64,000 nucleotides of DNA, taken from Naumovozyma dairenensis CBS 421 (Eukaryota > Ascomycota > Saccharomycetes > Saccharomycetales > Saccharomycetaceae). The stretch is taken from assembly GCF_000227115.2 (NCBI RefSeq), contig NC_016483.1, positions 372,001-436,000 of the forward strand, read 5' to 3'. Position numbers and translations under genes: made by a program. How positions within the stretch are numbered: position 1 is the first letter of the stretch; each line of letters opens with the position of its first letter. Positions 9,374 to 21,708 of the stretch are shown here, piece by piece. The notes beneath the pieces are model-generated. The model did not search any database, had not been told where the DNA came from, and was given only the letters and a program-made list of their open reading frames with translations.

Positions 9374-11152
9374 TCAATGATGGAATAAACGAATTGGATT
9401 CTCTACATATACCATATCAAATGAATCAGCCGCATTTAGAACGACTTTATCCATAACGGAACCAGTTGGAGCTGCAATGAATTTAACACCTGATTTAGCT
9501 GCTCTATAGATATTATCAGGGAATGGGAAGAATGCATCTGATGATAATGATACGTTATTTAGTTTGCTCAACCATTCCTTTCTTTCTTCTTTAGTAAATG
9601 GTATAGGTACTTGTTCAAATTTACTTTCATAGTCTGTCTTTTCCGGTTCATCTTCTGGAATTTGTCCTGTAACGAATAAATCAATTACATTTGATTTATC
9701 TGGTCTCTTTGTACCTTTAGCCCATTTGAAATCTAATACTTTGGGATGCTGTCTTAGCCACCAATTATCAGCTTTGTCACCAGCTAATCTTGTGCAATGG
9801 ATTCTTGATTGTTGACCAGCACCTAACCCAATGACCATACCATTTTTAGCATAACAGACAGAATTTGATTGAGTATATTTCAATGCTAATGTAGCTACAG
9901 TCAAATCAATTATAGCTTGTTCAGGTAATGATTGATTTGCAGAGACAATTTCCTTAAATGAAGATTTATTTATGATAGCATCATTTCTTTTCTGTTGTAA
10001 TGTAATACCATAAACTTGTCTAGATTCCATACAATCTGGAACGTAATTTGGATCCACTTGTAAGATACAATATTTCCCGTTTTTCTTTTTCGATAAAATT
10101 TCTAAAGCTTCAGGTTCATAACCTGGAGCAATGACACCATCTGATACTTCTTTCGAAATGATCCTTGCAGTGGGGACATCTACGATATTTGATAAAGCAA
10201 TAAAGTCACCGAATGATGACATTCTATCAGCACCACGAGCTCTTGCATAAGCGCATGCTAAAGGTGATAAATCTTTAATATCAGATACGCAATAAACTTG
10301 TTTTTCTACTTCGGTCATTGGCACACCTACAGCTGCACCAGCAGGTGAAACATGTTTGAAAGATGCAGCAGCTGGTAAATTTAAAGATGCAGACAATTCT
10401 TTCACTAATGGCCATGAATTGAAAGCGTCTAATAAATTTATATAACCAGGAGTACCACAAAGGACTTTGAATGGTAATTCTTCTTCTTGAGTAATATAAG
10501 CTTGAGCAGGTTTTTGATGAGGATTTGCACCGTAACGTAATGGTAATTGTGCCTTATTCTCCGAATATTGCTTTCTAAAGAAATCTGAAATGGTTGCATC
10601 ATAATCTGCAGTACGTTCAAAGGCTTTCAAAGCTAATCTATTTCTTAATTCTTGTGAGATTTCACCATTAGAGTTCAATTCAGACAAGAATACAGAATAA
10701 TCATTTGGATCAGATAATATAGTTACCCTTGTATGATTTTTAGCTGCTGCTCTAAGTAAAGTGACACCTCCGATATCTATCTCCTCTACGGCTTCAGGGA
10801 CTGTCACACCTATCTTGGAAACAGTTTCTTTAAATGGATAAAGGTTACAAATGACGAAATCCACTTTTTCAATATTTTGAGCTCTCAAATCGTTTTCATC
10901 ACTTTCCAAATTTCTTGCCAAGATACCACCATGTATAGCAGGATGTAAAGTTTTCACTCTGCCACCTAACATTTCTGGAGCATGAGTAATGGAGGAAACA
11001 TCATCTACTGGGAATCCAGCTTCACGGACCAATTGAGCTGTTCCACCTGATGCCAGTATACGAACGTTGTTTTCCACCAATCCTTTGGCTAAATCCAATA
11101 GACCAGTTTTATCGTATACTGATAGTATGGCTGTCTTAGTATGTTTTGGCAT
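9374..11152 (-). CDS. ADE16/ADE17: Bifunctional AICAR transformylase / IMP cyclohydrolase
   Basis: The 592-residue protein matches yeast Ade16/Ade17 (591-592 residues). It performs the last two steps of de novo purine synthesis: formyl transfer to AICAR, then ring closure to IMP. The N-terminal third is the cyclohydrolase (MGS-like) domain, with [29 protein letters not shown] and [16 protein letters not shown]. The remainder is the transformylase, with the family's Lys-His pair in [13 protein letters not shown] and the [16 protein letters not shown] motif. Start and stop agree with the family. S. cerevisiae has two copies; ASI1 beside it points to ADE17, AAT2 beyond to ADE16. It is transcribed away from OYE, with a long upstream region that contains a GC-rich island. 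Confidence 0.97.
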   Translation of the reverse strand: MPKHTKTAILSVYDKTGLLDLAKGLVENNVRILASGGTAQLVREAGFPVDDVSSITHAPEMLGGRVKTLHPAIHGGILARNLESDENDLRAQNIEKVDFVICNLYPFKETVSKIGVTVPEAVEEIDIGGVTLLRAAAKNHTRVTILSDPNDYSVFLSELNSNGEISQELRNRLALKAFERTADYDATISDFFRKQYSENKAQLPLRYGANPHQKPAQAYITQEEELPFKVLCGTPGYINLLDAFNSWPLVKELSASLNLPAAASFKHVSPAGAAVGVPMTEVEKQVYCVSDIKDLSPLACAYARARGADRMSSFGDFIALSNIVDVPTARIISKEVSDGVIAPGYEPEALEILSKKKNGKYCILQVDPNYVPDCMESRQVYGITLQQKRNDAIINKSSFKEIVSANQSLPEQAIIDLTVATLALKYTQSNSVCYAKNGMVIGLGAGQQSRIHCTRLAGDKADNWWLRQHPKVLDFKWAKGTKRPDKSNVIDLFVTGQIPEDEPEKTDYESKFEQVPIPFTKEERKEWLSKLNNVSLSSDAFFPFPDNIYRAAKSGVKFIAAPTGSVMDKVVLNAADSFDMVYVENPIRLFHH

Positions 11153-12210
11153 TATCGTTTGCTTAACTATATATTTTCTTTTCTTAATGGTGAAAGCTCC
11201 TCAGATATTAACAAACAAAGATTTATATTATTTCTAGAGATCGTTCAATTGCAATTTAACTTCGAAGGTTATTCTGGTAAGTACACAATAAGAATGGAAT
11301 CTGGACTCAATTTCGTTTGCGTTTCCAGATAAGGTTATTTATTACCTGTTTAGTTGATAAAGTTTTTGGCTTATGGATGGTAGGTAATATTGCCTTAAAC
11401 GTACTGTACTGTACTCTATAGTAGAGTTTACATACATGCAGAATCTATCTATCACCGGTTGCTTCCCCCTAACGCACTCACACTTACTCACTTACCCAGG
11501 TGGGACAAATGTTGGTCCACCATTTGGTCCGGGGGTAACTCGAAAAAAATTAAGCCCTTTGACACACAACAGGGTTCTGGATGGTTGGGGGCAGACATGC
11601 GAGGGGTAGGAATATTTTCTGCCCTCCCTAACAGAAATAGGCTTGCCCTCACCTTCAACGACCAAGTAAATCATCTCTACCCCTTATCCCAACCCAAACG
11701 TAAAAGTTCAACCCCACCCTTTCCCCGTCTATAGAATTTGAATATAAGTTAACATTGTGTCTCTCACCTATCTACTAGTCCTCTTAAAAATATTTTGGTT
11801 AAACGTTTGTACCCCTAAATCTATTCCCAAATATTTGGTTCAACCCCAGGCTGGGTACCTTTTGGAAACCTGTCTAGCCGCCCCCCCTTCTTTCCCCAGC
11901 AAGGTTTTACTCCAACCCAGCCCCCCGTACCTAGGGGCCAATGGAAATCCCTTATCTGAGATTTCTCAGGGCTAGATAATTATATAAATATATATATATA
12001 TATATCTGAACTCAAGTAAACTAACTTTACACTCATACACAGCGTAACCTCCGATAGAGGATGGTACCATTAGACATAAAGACACCCTCTAATATATAAT
12101 CGAAAAGAACATTGTAACTTATGATAACCTTATTTTCCTTGCTTCTGAAACAAAGTATACAGTTTTGAAGTATTTACAGTCTATCTTCATTTTTTATATA
12201 ACCACTACGT
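11153..12210. other. Intergenic region upstream of ADE, with GC-rich island
   Basis: About 1 kb between the ADE start codon and the OYE stop codon. The ADE-proximal 300 bases are ordinary AT-rich promoter-like sequence. Bases 11455-11965 are strikingly C- and G-rich with several runs of five or more C or G. Two open frames there (91 codons at 11459-11734 and 72 codons at 11757-11975) are proline-rich and resemble nothing known to me; I regard them as chance frames in the island. A TA-repeat follows at about 11983-12004. Confidence 0.6.
11494..11530 (+). repeat. Diverged copy of the 5433-5852 inverted-repeat sequence
   Basis: ACCCAGGTGGGACAAATG followed by TTGGTCCACCATTTGGTCC aligns with ACCCAGGTGTAACACATG followed by TTGGACCAGTTTTTGGAC at 5431. 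About 28 of 36 positions match by eye. Both lie at the edges of the ASI1-ADE segment. No second inverted copy was found nearby. Confidence 0.45.
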
Positions 12211-14015
<1,805 letters not shown>

Positions 14016-15032
14016 TCAAAAAAATTCTTTAATCTTGTCATTGACCCAATCCCAAAGTTTCAAATCTGAACCGTTAGTCAATCCGACCTTTACATCTTCT
14101 CTTGGGTCACGGACTTCCCCAAATGGAACCACATACGCACCTTGATCCTTAGTAGTCAATTTTGGGGACAACGCAGCATACAATTCAGAATATGCACCAT
14201 AGATACCGTCCCAGAATAAACTTCTTCTAAGAATTCTTAACCAACCATTCCAATCTCTTTGTAAATCAGTTTTTAAATTTCCTGGATAACAAGAAACAGA
14301 GACGCATCCTATTTCATCAACTTTCTCTTTATTCTTGCTTGCCCAAGCCTTAGCCTGGAAAATATTAGCTGCCTTAGATTGTCCATATAAAGTATTAGCA
14401 GATGGTCTTTCTTCCACAGTACAATTCTCAAAAGTTGGATCATCCCAATTAATCCCATATTCTTTAAACCCTAACAAGTGAGCCCCAGAACTAACCCAAA
14501 CTATCCTTTTCAAATCATCATCCTTTTTCAAGAAAATAGGATCCAAGAAATGCTGTAACAATTGTGATCCCATCACATTGGTTTGGAACATCGCTTCATA
14601 CCCTTGTTTCGACGTAGCTGTATTGACTGAAGCCATCAACGCTGCATTATGAATGATCAAATTCAATGGCTTATCACCAATAATATCTTTAATTTTAGAA
14701 GCAGCTGGTTTCACAGTGGTCAAATCTAAATAATCACAACCACCAATAACAGTGATGGATCCCTTAGAGGCGGGAAATTCAGCAATGGTTTCATCACGTG
14801 CTGCGTCACCTTTGGATTTCGTTCTAACGACTGATAGAACGTTACAATTCTTGGAATATAAGAGTTTCACTACTTGTAAACCAATACCGGTATTGGAACC
14901 TGTCACGATGGCAGTCTTATCTGTTAAGTCTGGATAGTCTTGTGGTAAGAATGTAGGTTTATTTGGTCTGAATCCGTAGTAGATATCGCAAAGGACATTA
15001 AGTTTACTGTATGGTGGAGCTGGTTCTGTCAT
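14016..15032 (-). CDS. Short-chain dehydrogenase/reductase
   Basis: The 338-residue protein is a classical SDR. It has the nucleotide-binding TGSNTGIG motif at residues 44-51, an NAA motif (usual NAG) in LIIHNAALMAS, WVSSGAH with the catalytic Ser, and the YGQSK catalytic Tyr-Lys pair near residues 215-219. The overall form (N-terminal extension of about 38 residues, PGNLKTDLQR after the active site) resembles fungal retinol-dehydrogenase/WWOX-like reductases. I see no membrane segment or targeting signal. The substrate is unknown, and I know of no S. cerevisiae gene at this place. It sits head-to-tail with the OYE gene on the same strand, 605 bases apart, so the two may serve related redox or detoxification roles; that is inference. 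Confidence 0.85.
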   Translation of the reverse strand: MTEPAPPYSKLNVLCDIYYGFRPNKPTFLPQDYPDLTDKTAIVTGSNTGIGLQVVKLLYSKNCNVLSVVRTKSKGDAARDETIAEFPASKGSITVIGGCDYLDLTTVKPAASKIKDIIGDKPLNLIIHNAALMASVNTATSKQGYEAMFQTNVMGSQLLQHFLDPIFLKKDDDLKRIVWVSSGAHLLGFKEYGINWDDPTFENCTVEERPSANTLYGQSKAANIFQAKAWASKNKEKVDEIGCVSVSCYPGNLKTDLQRDWNGWLRILRRSLFWDGIYGAYSELYAALSPKLTTKDQGAYVVPFGEVRDPREDVKVGLTNGSDLKLWDWVNDKIKEFF

Positions 15033-15254
15033 GTTTTTTTTTAGCTAGTGAAGTGATGTCTTATTTTTATTTAATTAGTTATGAAATGTTAGTACGTCGA
15101 CATTTGAATGGTAATAGAACTTTATGAGTTTCTTCTGTCTGCTTATATAACCAGGGGTTTTTGGCATCTGTGTGTTGCAAACTTTCATTATTTTTCACTT
15201 TAGAGGGTATACCGCCACTGTGGCTTAATTGCAAATTCCGCGGAAAATTTCAAA

Positions 15255-15280
15255 GAAGGAAGGAAGGAAGGAAGGAAGGA
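15255..15280. repeat. GAAG tetranucleotide repeat
   Basis: Six and a half perfect copies of GAAG, about 220 bases upstream of the SDR start codon. The pure purine tract may vary in length between strains. Confidence 0.9.
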
Positions 15281-16096
15281 CGGCCGTTGGACGGAGTTCC
15301 AGAACCGAAAGAACAGTAGATTGTGTGCCCTGCAGCGTAAGCCCCTTTGTATTCCCCAAATAAGAGGTATAACTCATTGGTGTGTGTGTTTTGTAATTTA
15401 CAACGAGAGCGAGACAAGTATGCACACCGTCGACATATTATAGGTTGGATCACTGTAAATATATGTACAAAGTGCCAGCGAAACCAAGCAAAAACAAATT
15501 GTGAACTATCTTGCTTTGATAAAGTTTTTCCGTCGAAATATTGTCGTTTCTACTTATTGCCCTAAAATAATGATGGACATATGCGCGGACAGCGGAAGAA
15601 AATAAGACATAACTATAAGGCTTTTTAATAATAACATACTATTACGCTCTTCTGGAAAAGAATAGTCAATTTACGTTAGTACCTGTCTAGATTTTTATTT
15701 TTTGGCAGTTACCAACCATTAGCGATTCGAAGTATTAATTTATCACACAAACAAAGAATGTGTCATGTGATAAATAATTCTAATTTGAAAGTTATTTATT
15801 TTCTCATTTTGTTAGTTCTCCGTATAATCGGTATAACTCTTCATTGAAGAAGACACAACCTACGTATGTGTGTCCTATATGTGTGTGCGTTCAGAATAAG
15901 GGCCGCCGCTTTCCCGGAAACCCGGAATGGGTATTCCTGGATTTCAAATCCATCACTTAATACGACACCATGAATATTTTTTGTTAAGAGCACATTAAAA
16001 AATTTCTATGCACACACAAATTGCAAATGGGCGGCATTAGATGATGAGTCTTCAAATCTATACATAGGGATAGAATAGCACTAATACAACTTTCAT

Positions 16097-16106
16097 TATA
16101 TAAAAA
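16097..16106 (+). promoter_or_regulatory. TATA box of AAT2
   Basis: TATATAAAAA about 110 bases upstream of the AAT2 ATG, at a normal yeast distance. Confidence 0.5.
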
Positions 16107-16216
16107 CGGCAAGAGTGGAAGAAACGAATCAATCAAGGATCCAATTAGTTTCATTTCTTTTGCATAAACCAACCCGTACTTCAATTGAATTAAATTGTAT
16201 CTATCCGTTTCTCACT

Positions 16217-17482
16217 ATGTCCGCCACTATATTTAACAACATCGAACAACTACCTCCAGATGCCCTTTTCGGTATCAAACAAAGATATTCCAAAGATACC
16301 AGATCTCACAAAGTCGACTTAGGAATTGGTGCCTACCGTGACAATAATGGTAAACCATGGGTTTTACCAAGTGTCAAATTAGCAGAACATTCCATCCATT
16401 CCGACCCATCATATAACCATGAATATCTAAACATTTCCGGATTAAACGCATTCACCACCGGTGCCAGTAATATTCTTTTTGGTCCCGATTCCATAGCAAT
16501 CAAAGAATCAAGAATTGTTTCCAATCAGTCTGTTTCAGGAACAGGTGCTCTTCATATCGCTGCTAAATTCATCTCCAAATTCTTCCCTGAAAAGAAAATA
16601 TATTTCTCAAAACCAACTTGGGCAAACCATCAGGCAATTTTCCAAGCTCAAAATTTACAATGTGATTCATACCCATATTGGGATGCAGCAACGAAATCAA
16701 TCGATATGGAAGGGTATTTGAACGCTATCAAAACTGCACCAAGAGGATCCGTTTTCGTATTACATGCATGCGCTCATAATCCAACTGGGTTAGATCCAAC
16801 TAATGAACAATGGGCTAATATCTTAGATATGTTAAATATGGGAGATCATTTAGTTCTTTTCGATTCTGCGTATCAAGGGTTCGCATCTGGTGATTTGAAT
16901 AAAGATGCATACGCTGTGAGGTTAGGTGTGGAGAAATTGAGTGATAATGTACCAATCTTCGTTTGTCAATCATTTGCTAAGAATGTAGGGATGTATGGGG
17001 AACGTGTTGGTTGTTTCCATTTGGTATTACCAAGACAATCTAATGAGGATGAAACTGCAAAGGTTAAGGCTGCTTTAAGTTCTCAATTGAATAAGATTGT
17101 TAGAAGTGAAATTTCAAATCCTCCCGCTTATGGTGCTAAAATTGTTGCCCAGATTTTAAATGATGAGAATATGACCAACCAATGGCATAAAGATATGGTT
17201 ACAATGTCTAGTAGGATTATTAAGATGAGACATTCATTGAGAGACAAACTGAACGAATTGGGGACTCCAGGTAATTGGGATCATATTGTTAGTCAAACTG
17301 GTATGTTTTCATTCACTGGGTTGACAGCTGATATGGTCAAAAGATTAGAAGAAGAACATGCTATTTATATGGTTTCTTCTGGTAGAGCATCTATTGCCGG
17401 TTTGAATGAACATAACGTGGATCATGTTGCTAAGTCTATCGATGAAGTTGTTAATCATTATTCTTCTGAAGCTAAGTTGTAA
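16217..17482 (+). CDS. AAT2: Cytosolic aspartate aminotransferase
   Basis: The 421-residue protein starting MSATIFNNIEQLPPDALFGI matches yeast Aat2 (418 residues) along its length. It interconverts aspartate and 2-oxoglutarate with oxaloacetate and glutamate, using pyridoxal phosphate. The cofactor lysine lies in QSFAKNVGMYGERVG near residue 254, and the dicarboxylate-binding region SGRASIAGL is at the C-terminal end. An upstream in-frame ATG at 16115 would add 34 residues unlike the family, so 16217 is chosen. The C-terminus EAKL resembles the peroxisomal-type C-terminus EAKL of the S. cerevisiae enzyme. In S. cerevisiae it lies directly beside ADE16 and SED5; here OYE and SDR separate it from ADE. 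Confidence 0.97.
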   Translation: MSATIFNNIEQLPPDALFGIKQRYSKDTRSHKVDLGIGAYRDNNGKPWVLPSVKLAEHSIHSDPSYNHEYLNISGLNAFTTGASNILFGPDSIAIKESRIVSNQSVSGTGALHIAAKFISKFFPEKKIYFSKPTWANHQAIFQAQNLQCDSYPYWDAATKSIDMEGYLNAIKTAPRGSVFVLHACAHNPTGLDPTNEQWANILDMLNMGDHLVLFDSAYQGFASGDLNKDAYAVRLGVEKLSDNVPIFVCQSFAKNVGMYGERVGCFHLVLPRQSNEDETAKVKAALSSQLNKIVRSEISNPPAYGAKIVAQILNDENMTNQWHKDMVTMSSRIIKMRHSLRDKLNELGTPGNWDHIVSQTGMFSFTGLTADMVKRLEEEHAIYMVSSGRASIAGLNEHNVDHVAKSIDEVVNHYSSEAKL

Positions 17483-19318
17483 TCTTCGTAATTCTCTCCC
17501 TTTTCTTTTCAAGTTATTTAATTACAATGCAAAAAATATAATAAATCTGTAATAATTTCTGCGCTTTTTTTTTATCTATGTGTGTGAAAAATACTACATA
17601 ATTATATGATATTTAATACATAATAGTAAATCCCAGCTTTTCGTTGCTCAATATCTTGTTCTAGCAAAAGAAACAGTTCCATATGGACTGGAATGACATT
17701 TTTCAATAGTTCGAATATATCCATTACGCATATAGTAGCATCACCATCAATTAAGGTTGTAAACGTAGCTTTCACAAAAATTTTGCAGAAGAGTAATCCA
17801 TTATTGTACATAACCAGTTAATTTTCCAAATCTATTTTTGATTGATTCCAGTAATGTGATACTCGCTTCGGTATTTGACTTATCAGTGGATTTTACCAAT
17901 TATTATGAAAGGAACCGTATATATCATTCCAATGGTATATGTACCGCGGGATAAACCTATTTTATCTGCATTCATTTTAAAACAGCATAAGATATTGGTG
18001 CATAACTTCCTAATCAGTTCATCACTATATGACTTTAAAAGAGATGAATACATATCTGATTTGATATTAACTTTACACCTCAAATTTCTTCCTATTCAAG
18101 AAACGCTTAACAATCAATAAATTTTAACAATAACGCCATGAATTCCACCCTATTGCATTCAAGATTTGGTCATTCCAATGGATTAAATACTGAATGCACT
18201 GAATTGGAATTTTTCTCAATATTATTAATTCCGAAGAGGTTCTTTGAGTTTGATTGAGATTGATGTGGAGTAAACATCAACCATTTATTAAAGGACGACG
18301 TTCCTGAACGAGAAATCGATATATCCAGATCAACTAGACTCCATTACATTAGAGAGATATAATAAGAAATCAATATCATTTTCATGTTGGGTGCATAGGC
18401 TATTCCAGCAGCGCGGAGGAAAAATATTTCCGATATGTGGTATGGGATTCCAGAGGTTGATTTTTTCTATTAAAATTAGGCATGATATCTGGGAAAAGTG
18501 ACTCTTGAAACGTCATAAAACCCACGAAAATCAAGTAAATGGTTTTGAAACAACATACCCAGCTAATTGTTCCTCTTCAGGAACTTTGTGTAATTTGAAT
18601 TCTTTTTTTGATTAATATTTTATTATTGCAAGTTTTCGTACCTAACATCCTATTGTCTTGATTGCAAAGTGTTTTTTTCATCAGCAAGTTGATTGTGGTT
18701 TTAACAACAGAACCCTTTAAATATATGCTGCCTGGCCATCATTTTGGGTGCGTAGACTAGATCATACAGAACTCCAGTTACCTATAAGATAGGTGATTAT
18801 GTTCTACAGGGTACTTCATGGTAAAAACTTGTCAGCTAATGATTTCAAATACAACTGGCACCCCATGGATCTGATCTCTTCTCGAATTTGTGATCCATGA
18901 CTCTGAGTCTAGGGTGTGTAATGCTTCTGTCTGTCCACCATCATGTATATATGATATAATAACATGATAATAATAACAACCAAGCAACCAGTCAGTATGC
19001 CTATGCCCCCCGGGTAACACTCATGTACTCACCTTTTTCAAAAATTTCGTGGCTTTGTTTTACTTCGCTTTGCTTTACGTAGCGGTAACAACATATATTG
19101 ATTGATTGCTTTGTTGGAAACAGTCGAAATAGGTTAGTAGTTCCACTCGAAAAGGCTTGACATTGATTGCAAATAGAGAATAGATATCCAACCAGGTAAT
19201 CACGTCATTCATTATAGACCACAGCACCATTACTGCAAGGGCACTCGTACTAGTTCTTTAGAATTCAAACTTGAACTTTTCGCTACACATACACATACAC
19301 GCTCGGGAGAAAGAAAGA
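17483..19318. other. Long intergenic region between AAT2 and SED5, with a probable gene relic
   Basis: About 1.8 kb, whereas the S. cerevisiae neighbours are close together. The left half contains broken minus-strand coding segments (listed separately). The right half, 18400-19318, is AT-rich promoter-like sequence ahead of SED5 in which I see no gene. Confidence 0.5.
17602..18343 (-). pseudogene. Possible degraded gene, family not recognised
   Basis: Reading the minus strand from 18343 to 17602 gives consecutive protein-like segments in shifting frames. First comes a Ser/Asn-rich piece of about 57 codons with SISRSGTSSFNKWLMFTPHQ, ending in a stop at 18170. Then follow EFMALLLKFIDC, a 66-codon piece (17883-18083) with SYSDELIRKLCTNILCCF and GLSRGTYTIGMIYTVPF, SITLLESIKNRFGKLTGY, and finally a 69-codon piece (17602-17811) with DGDATICVMDIFELLKNVIP. 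Order, strand and composition are consistent with one gene inactivated by stops and frameshifts. I do not recognise the family. Chance cannot be excluded without a comparison. Confidence 0.4.
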
Positions 19319-20428
19319 ATGACGAGTTTACAACCAAGGAATATCAGAGATAGAACTTCAGAATTCCAACAAAGTGTTCTAACATGCAAGAAACGTTCCA
19401 AACAATCTCAACAACAACAAACGCAAGCAAATACGCAGCGTGGTAAAATTTCAGATTTCCAAAGGAATGCATCACTTATAGCGAATGAAATATCTCAAAC
19501 TGCACAATTATTATCTAAATTAGCTATATTAGCTAAGAGGAAACCTATGGTTAATGATAGTCCTGTGGAGATTGCAGAGTTGTCATTTTTAATTAAACGG
19601 AAAATTTATTCTATTGAGAGTAGTTTGATTGAATTAAGTAAAAGTAGACGAAATAATAAAAGCGTTGCTGGGGTAAATGATTTTGGGAGGAGAAACACAG
19701 GGGATGAACATTCTAGTAATGTGGTTACGTTGTTGAATACGAAGATGAAGAATATTTCGGGTGATTTTAAGAATGTTTTGGAGATGAGACAACAATTGGA
19801 ATTGAATAATATGGATCGATGGGAGAAGATTTCTAAAGATGAACAATTAAAACAACAACAACAACAACAACAACAGATACCGCAGGGACACACACAGCCA
19901 GGACAACAACGGGAGCGACAAAATGACGGTACAATAGAGGATAGTAATAAAACTGGTGGATCCAATGTCATGGGTACGTCTAGCTATAATAGTTCAAATC
20001 CGTTTATGACTTCGTTGATTAACGACGAAGAGGATGACATGTTGTTGACGAATCAAAGTAATTATAATAAAGATGGAAGTGGTGGATTGACTCTACCACA
20101 AAGTTCTGATAAGGAGTTATTATTAATGGAGGAAGGTCTTGTAAATAATAATGTTTATTTACAGGAACGTAATCAAGCAGTGGAAACCATCGAATCTACA
20201 ATCCAAGAGGTGGGTAATCTGTTTCAACAATTGGCATCCATGGTTCAAGAACAAGGAGAAGTTATTCAAAGAATTGATGCTAATGTTGATGATATTGATT
20301 TGAACATTACTGGTGCTCAGAGAGAACTACTGAAATATTTTGATAGGATTAAGAGTAATAGATGGTTAGCAGTTAAAATATTTTTCATTATATTTGTGTT
20401 TTTCCTATTGTGGGTACTTGTTAATTAG
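19319..20428 (+). CDS. SED5: Golgi t-SNARE syntaxin 5
   Basis: The 369-residue protein matches yeast Sed5 (340 residues), the Qa-SNARE of the cis-Golgi needed for ER-to-Golgi and intra-Golgi transport. It has the N-terminal RNIRDRTSEFQQSV segment, which in the family binds the SM protein Sly1, then the Habc helices. The SNARE helix runs through QERNQAVETIESTIQEVGNL and the glutamine-bearing central layer, followed by a single C-terminal membrane anchor (KIFFIIFVFFLLWVLVN). An upstream ATG at 19271 adds a foreign 16 residues, so 19319 is preferred. The extra length comes from low-complexity linker, including a CAA repeat at 19853-19876 that encodes Gln. In S. cerevisiae it flanks AAT2 and SNF7, as here. 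Confidence 0.96.
   Translation: MTSLQPRNIRDRTSEFQQSVLTCKKRSKQSQQQQTQANTQRGKISDFQRNASLIANEISQTAQLLSKLAILAKRKPMVNDSPVEIAELSFLIKRKIYSIESSLIELSKSRRNNKSVAGVNDFGRRNTGDEHSSNVVTLLNTKMKNISGDFKNVLEMRQQLELNNMDRWEKISKDEQLKQQQQQQQQIPQGHTQPGQQRERQNDGTIEDSNKTGGSNVMGTSSYNSSNPFMTSLINDEEDDMLLTNQSNYNKDGSGGLTLPQSSDKELLLMEEGLVNNNVYLQERNQAVETIESTIQEVGNLFQQLASMVQEQGEVIQRIDANVDDIDLNITGAQRELLKYFDRIKSNRWLAVKIFFIIFVFFLLWVLVN
19853..19876 (+). repeat. CAA repeat in SED5
   Basis: Eight near-perfect CAA/CAG codons give a polyglutamine run in the linker between Habc and SNARE helices. Confidence 0.85.
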
Positions 20429-20952
20429 TAAAGTCTGAAAAGGGGATATCCCTCTTCTTGCAATCTTTTATAGACTTTTTTAATAATAATAATACTATAA
20501 TATAATAATAAGATACTACTATAATTAAATATATTATAACGAGGCGGTATATATATTTATATTGGTGGTTTGTATGTTAATTTATGTGTCACATGTTTTT
20601 TGAGTCAGACCGTGTTTAATGATAATGTCTTGTTATTATATCTCGAAATTCTGAAATTTTGAAATTGTATGTAAAGATAACAAAAATATGAATGCTAATG
20701 TTAAAAACAGGGTCAACAATCAAGTGAGGTTAACAAAATAAGATAAAACAAACCATCATCAAGGACAACTTACTGACCGATTTCAACTCGAGTGAACATA
20801 ACTTATATAAACACTGCATAGTATACCACATCTCGTACCATACTGTCTTATTACCTTTTCATTTTTCTCTGAAATATCACATAAAAAAGGAAAAGGCATA
20901 AATTCGGAGTACAACAATACAAGAACAACAATATAAACAAATAATAATAACA
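20429..20952. other. Intergenic region between SED5 and SNF7
   Basis: About 520 bases of AT-rich DNA: SED5 3' end and SNF7 promoter. A GTCACATG sequence near 20587 resembles a Cbf1 site. No gene seen. Confidence 0.4.
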
Positions 20953-21708
20953 ATGTGGTCATATTTCTTTGGAGGCAGTGGTAATAGTAATGATTTTTCC
21001 AAGACATCATCGAAAAACAAAGATTTACCCAAGAAGGCCATAATAGAATTAAGAGAACATATAAATTTATTAACGAAGAAGCAAACGCATTTACAAACAC
21101 AAATATTGAATCAAAGTAATGAAGCGAAGACATTTTTAAACAAGGGTAACAAGATAATGGCAAAGAACTCTTTAAAGAAGAGGAAGATTTACGAGAATCA
21201 ATTAGGGAAGATTGATTCACAGATATATTCTTTGGAACAACAATTATTCTCTATTGAATCTGCTAATTTGAATTTGGAAACCATGAAAGCAATGAAACAA
21301 GGGTCTATGGCTATGAAGTCTATTCATAAGGGGTTGAATATCGATAAAGTGGATGAGACTATGGATGAAATTAGAGATCAAGTGGAATTAAATGAGGAAA
21401 TTAGTGAAGCCATTTCTAGGCCTGTGTTGACTTCTATGAATGATATTGATGAAGATGAATTGGATGAAGAACTAGATATGTTGGCTAGTGAGTCTGTTCA
21501 ACAAAATGTGGAAAGGTCAAAAGGTAGAGTTCATGATATGGTGGAAGAATCGGCAAGGGATAATAATAATGCTGTGGAGTTACCTAATGTTCCTAGTAAT
21601 AAAATTGCACAACAAGCAACTACAGAATCTAATGAACCAGCACAAGAAGAATCAGAGGATGAAGATGAAAGGGCATTAAGAGAATTACAAGCTGAGATGG
21701 GATTGTGA
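20953..21708 (+). CDS. SNF7: ESCRT-III filament subunit
   Basis: The 251-residue protein matches yeast Snf7/Vps32 (240 residues). It polymerises on endosomal membranes to drive budding of vesicles into the multivesicular body, and is disassembled by Vps4. The basic N-terminal helical core includes [20 protein letters not shown] and [20 protein letters not shown]. It is followed by an acidic C-terminal half with [20 protein letters not shown] and the terminal [11 protein letters not shown], which in the family binds the Bro1 domain. In S. cerevisiae SNF7 is divergent from SED5; here both are on the plus strand, so this gene appears inverted relative to its neighbour. Confidence 0.97.
   Translation: MWSYFFGGSGNSNDFSKTSSKNKDLPKKAIIELREHINLLTKKQTHLQTQILNQSNEAKTFLNKGNKIMAKNSLKKRKIYENQLGKIDSQIYSLEQQLFSIESANLNLETMKAMKQGSMAMKSIHKGLNIDKVDETMDEIRDQVELNEEISEAISRPVLTSMNDIDEDELDEELDMLASESVQQNVERSKGRVHDMVEESARDNNNAVELPNVPSNKIAQQATTESNEPAQEESEDEDERALRELQAEMGL

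Larger units (their letters stand above)
15033..16216. other. Intergenic region: divergent promoters of the SDR gene and AAT2
   Basis: About 1.2 kb. It holds a TATATAA-type box for the SDR gene near 15143-15150 (minus strand), a GAAG microsatellite at 15255-15280, a CCCGGAAACCCGGAA stretch near 15913-15928, and a TATA box for AAT2 near 16097. Short open frames here look non-coding. Confidence 0.5.

Noticed and set aside
11459..11975. Two plus-strand frames of 91 and 72 codons in the GC-rich island
   Set aside because: GC-rich DNA has fewer stop codons. The products are proline-rich, without any recognisable motif, and overlap the repeat-like sequence.
15764..15771. CATGTGAT, a match to the centromere CDEI core, and a similar GTCACATG near 20587
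   Set aside because: Neither is followed at the right distance by an AT-only CDEII and a CDEIII with TTCCGAA. They are more likely Cbf1/Tye7-type E-box sites or chance.
19606..19971. 121-codon minus-strand frame rich in Cys inside SED5
   Set aside because: It is the antisense of the CAA repeat and neighbouring SED5 codons; SED5 is clearly the real gene.
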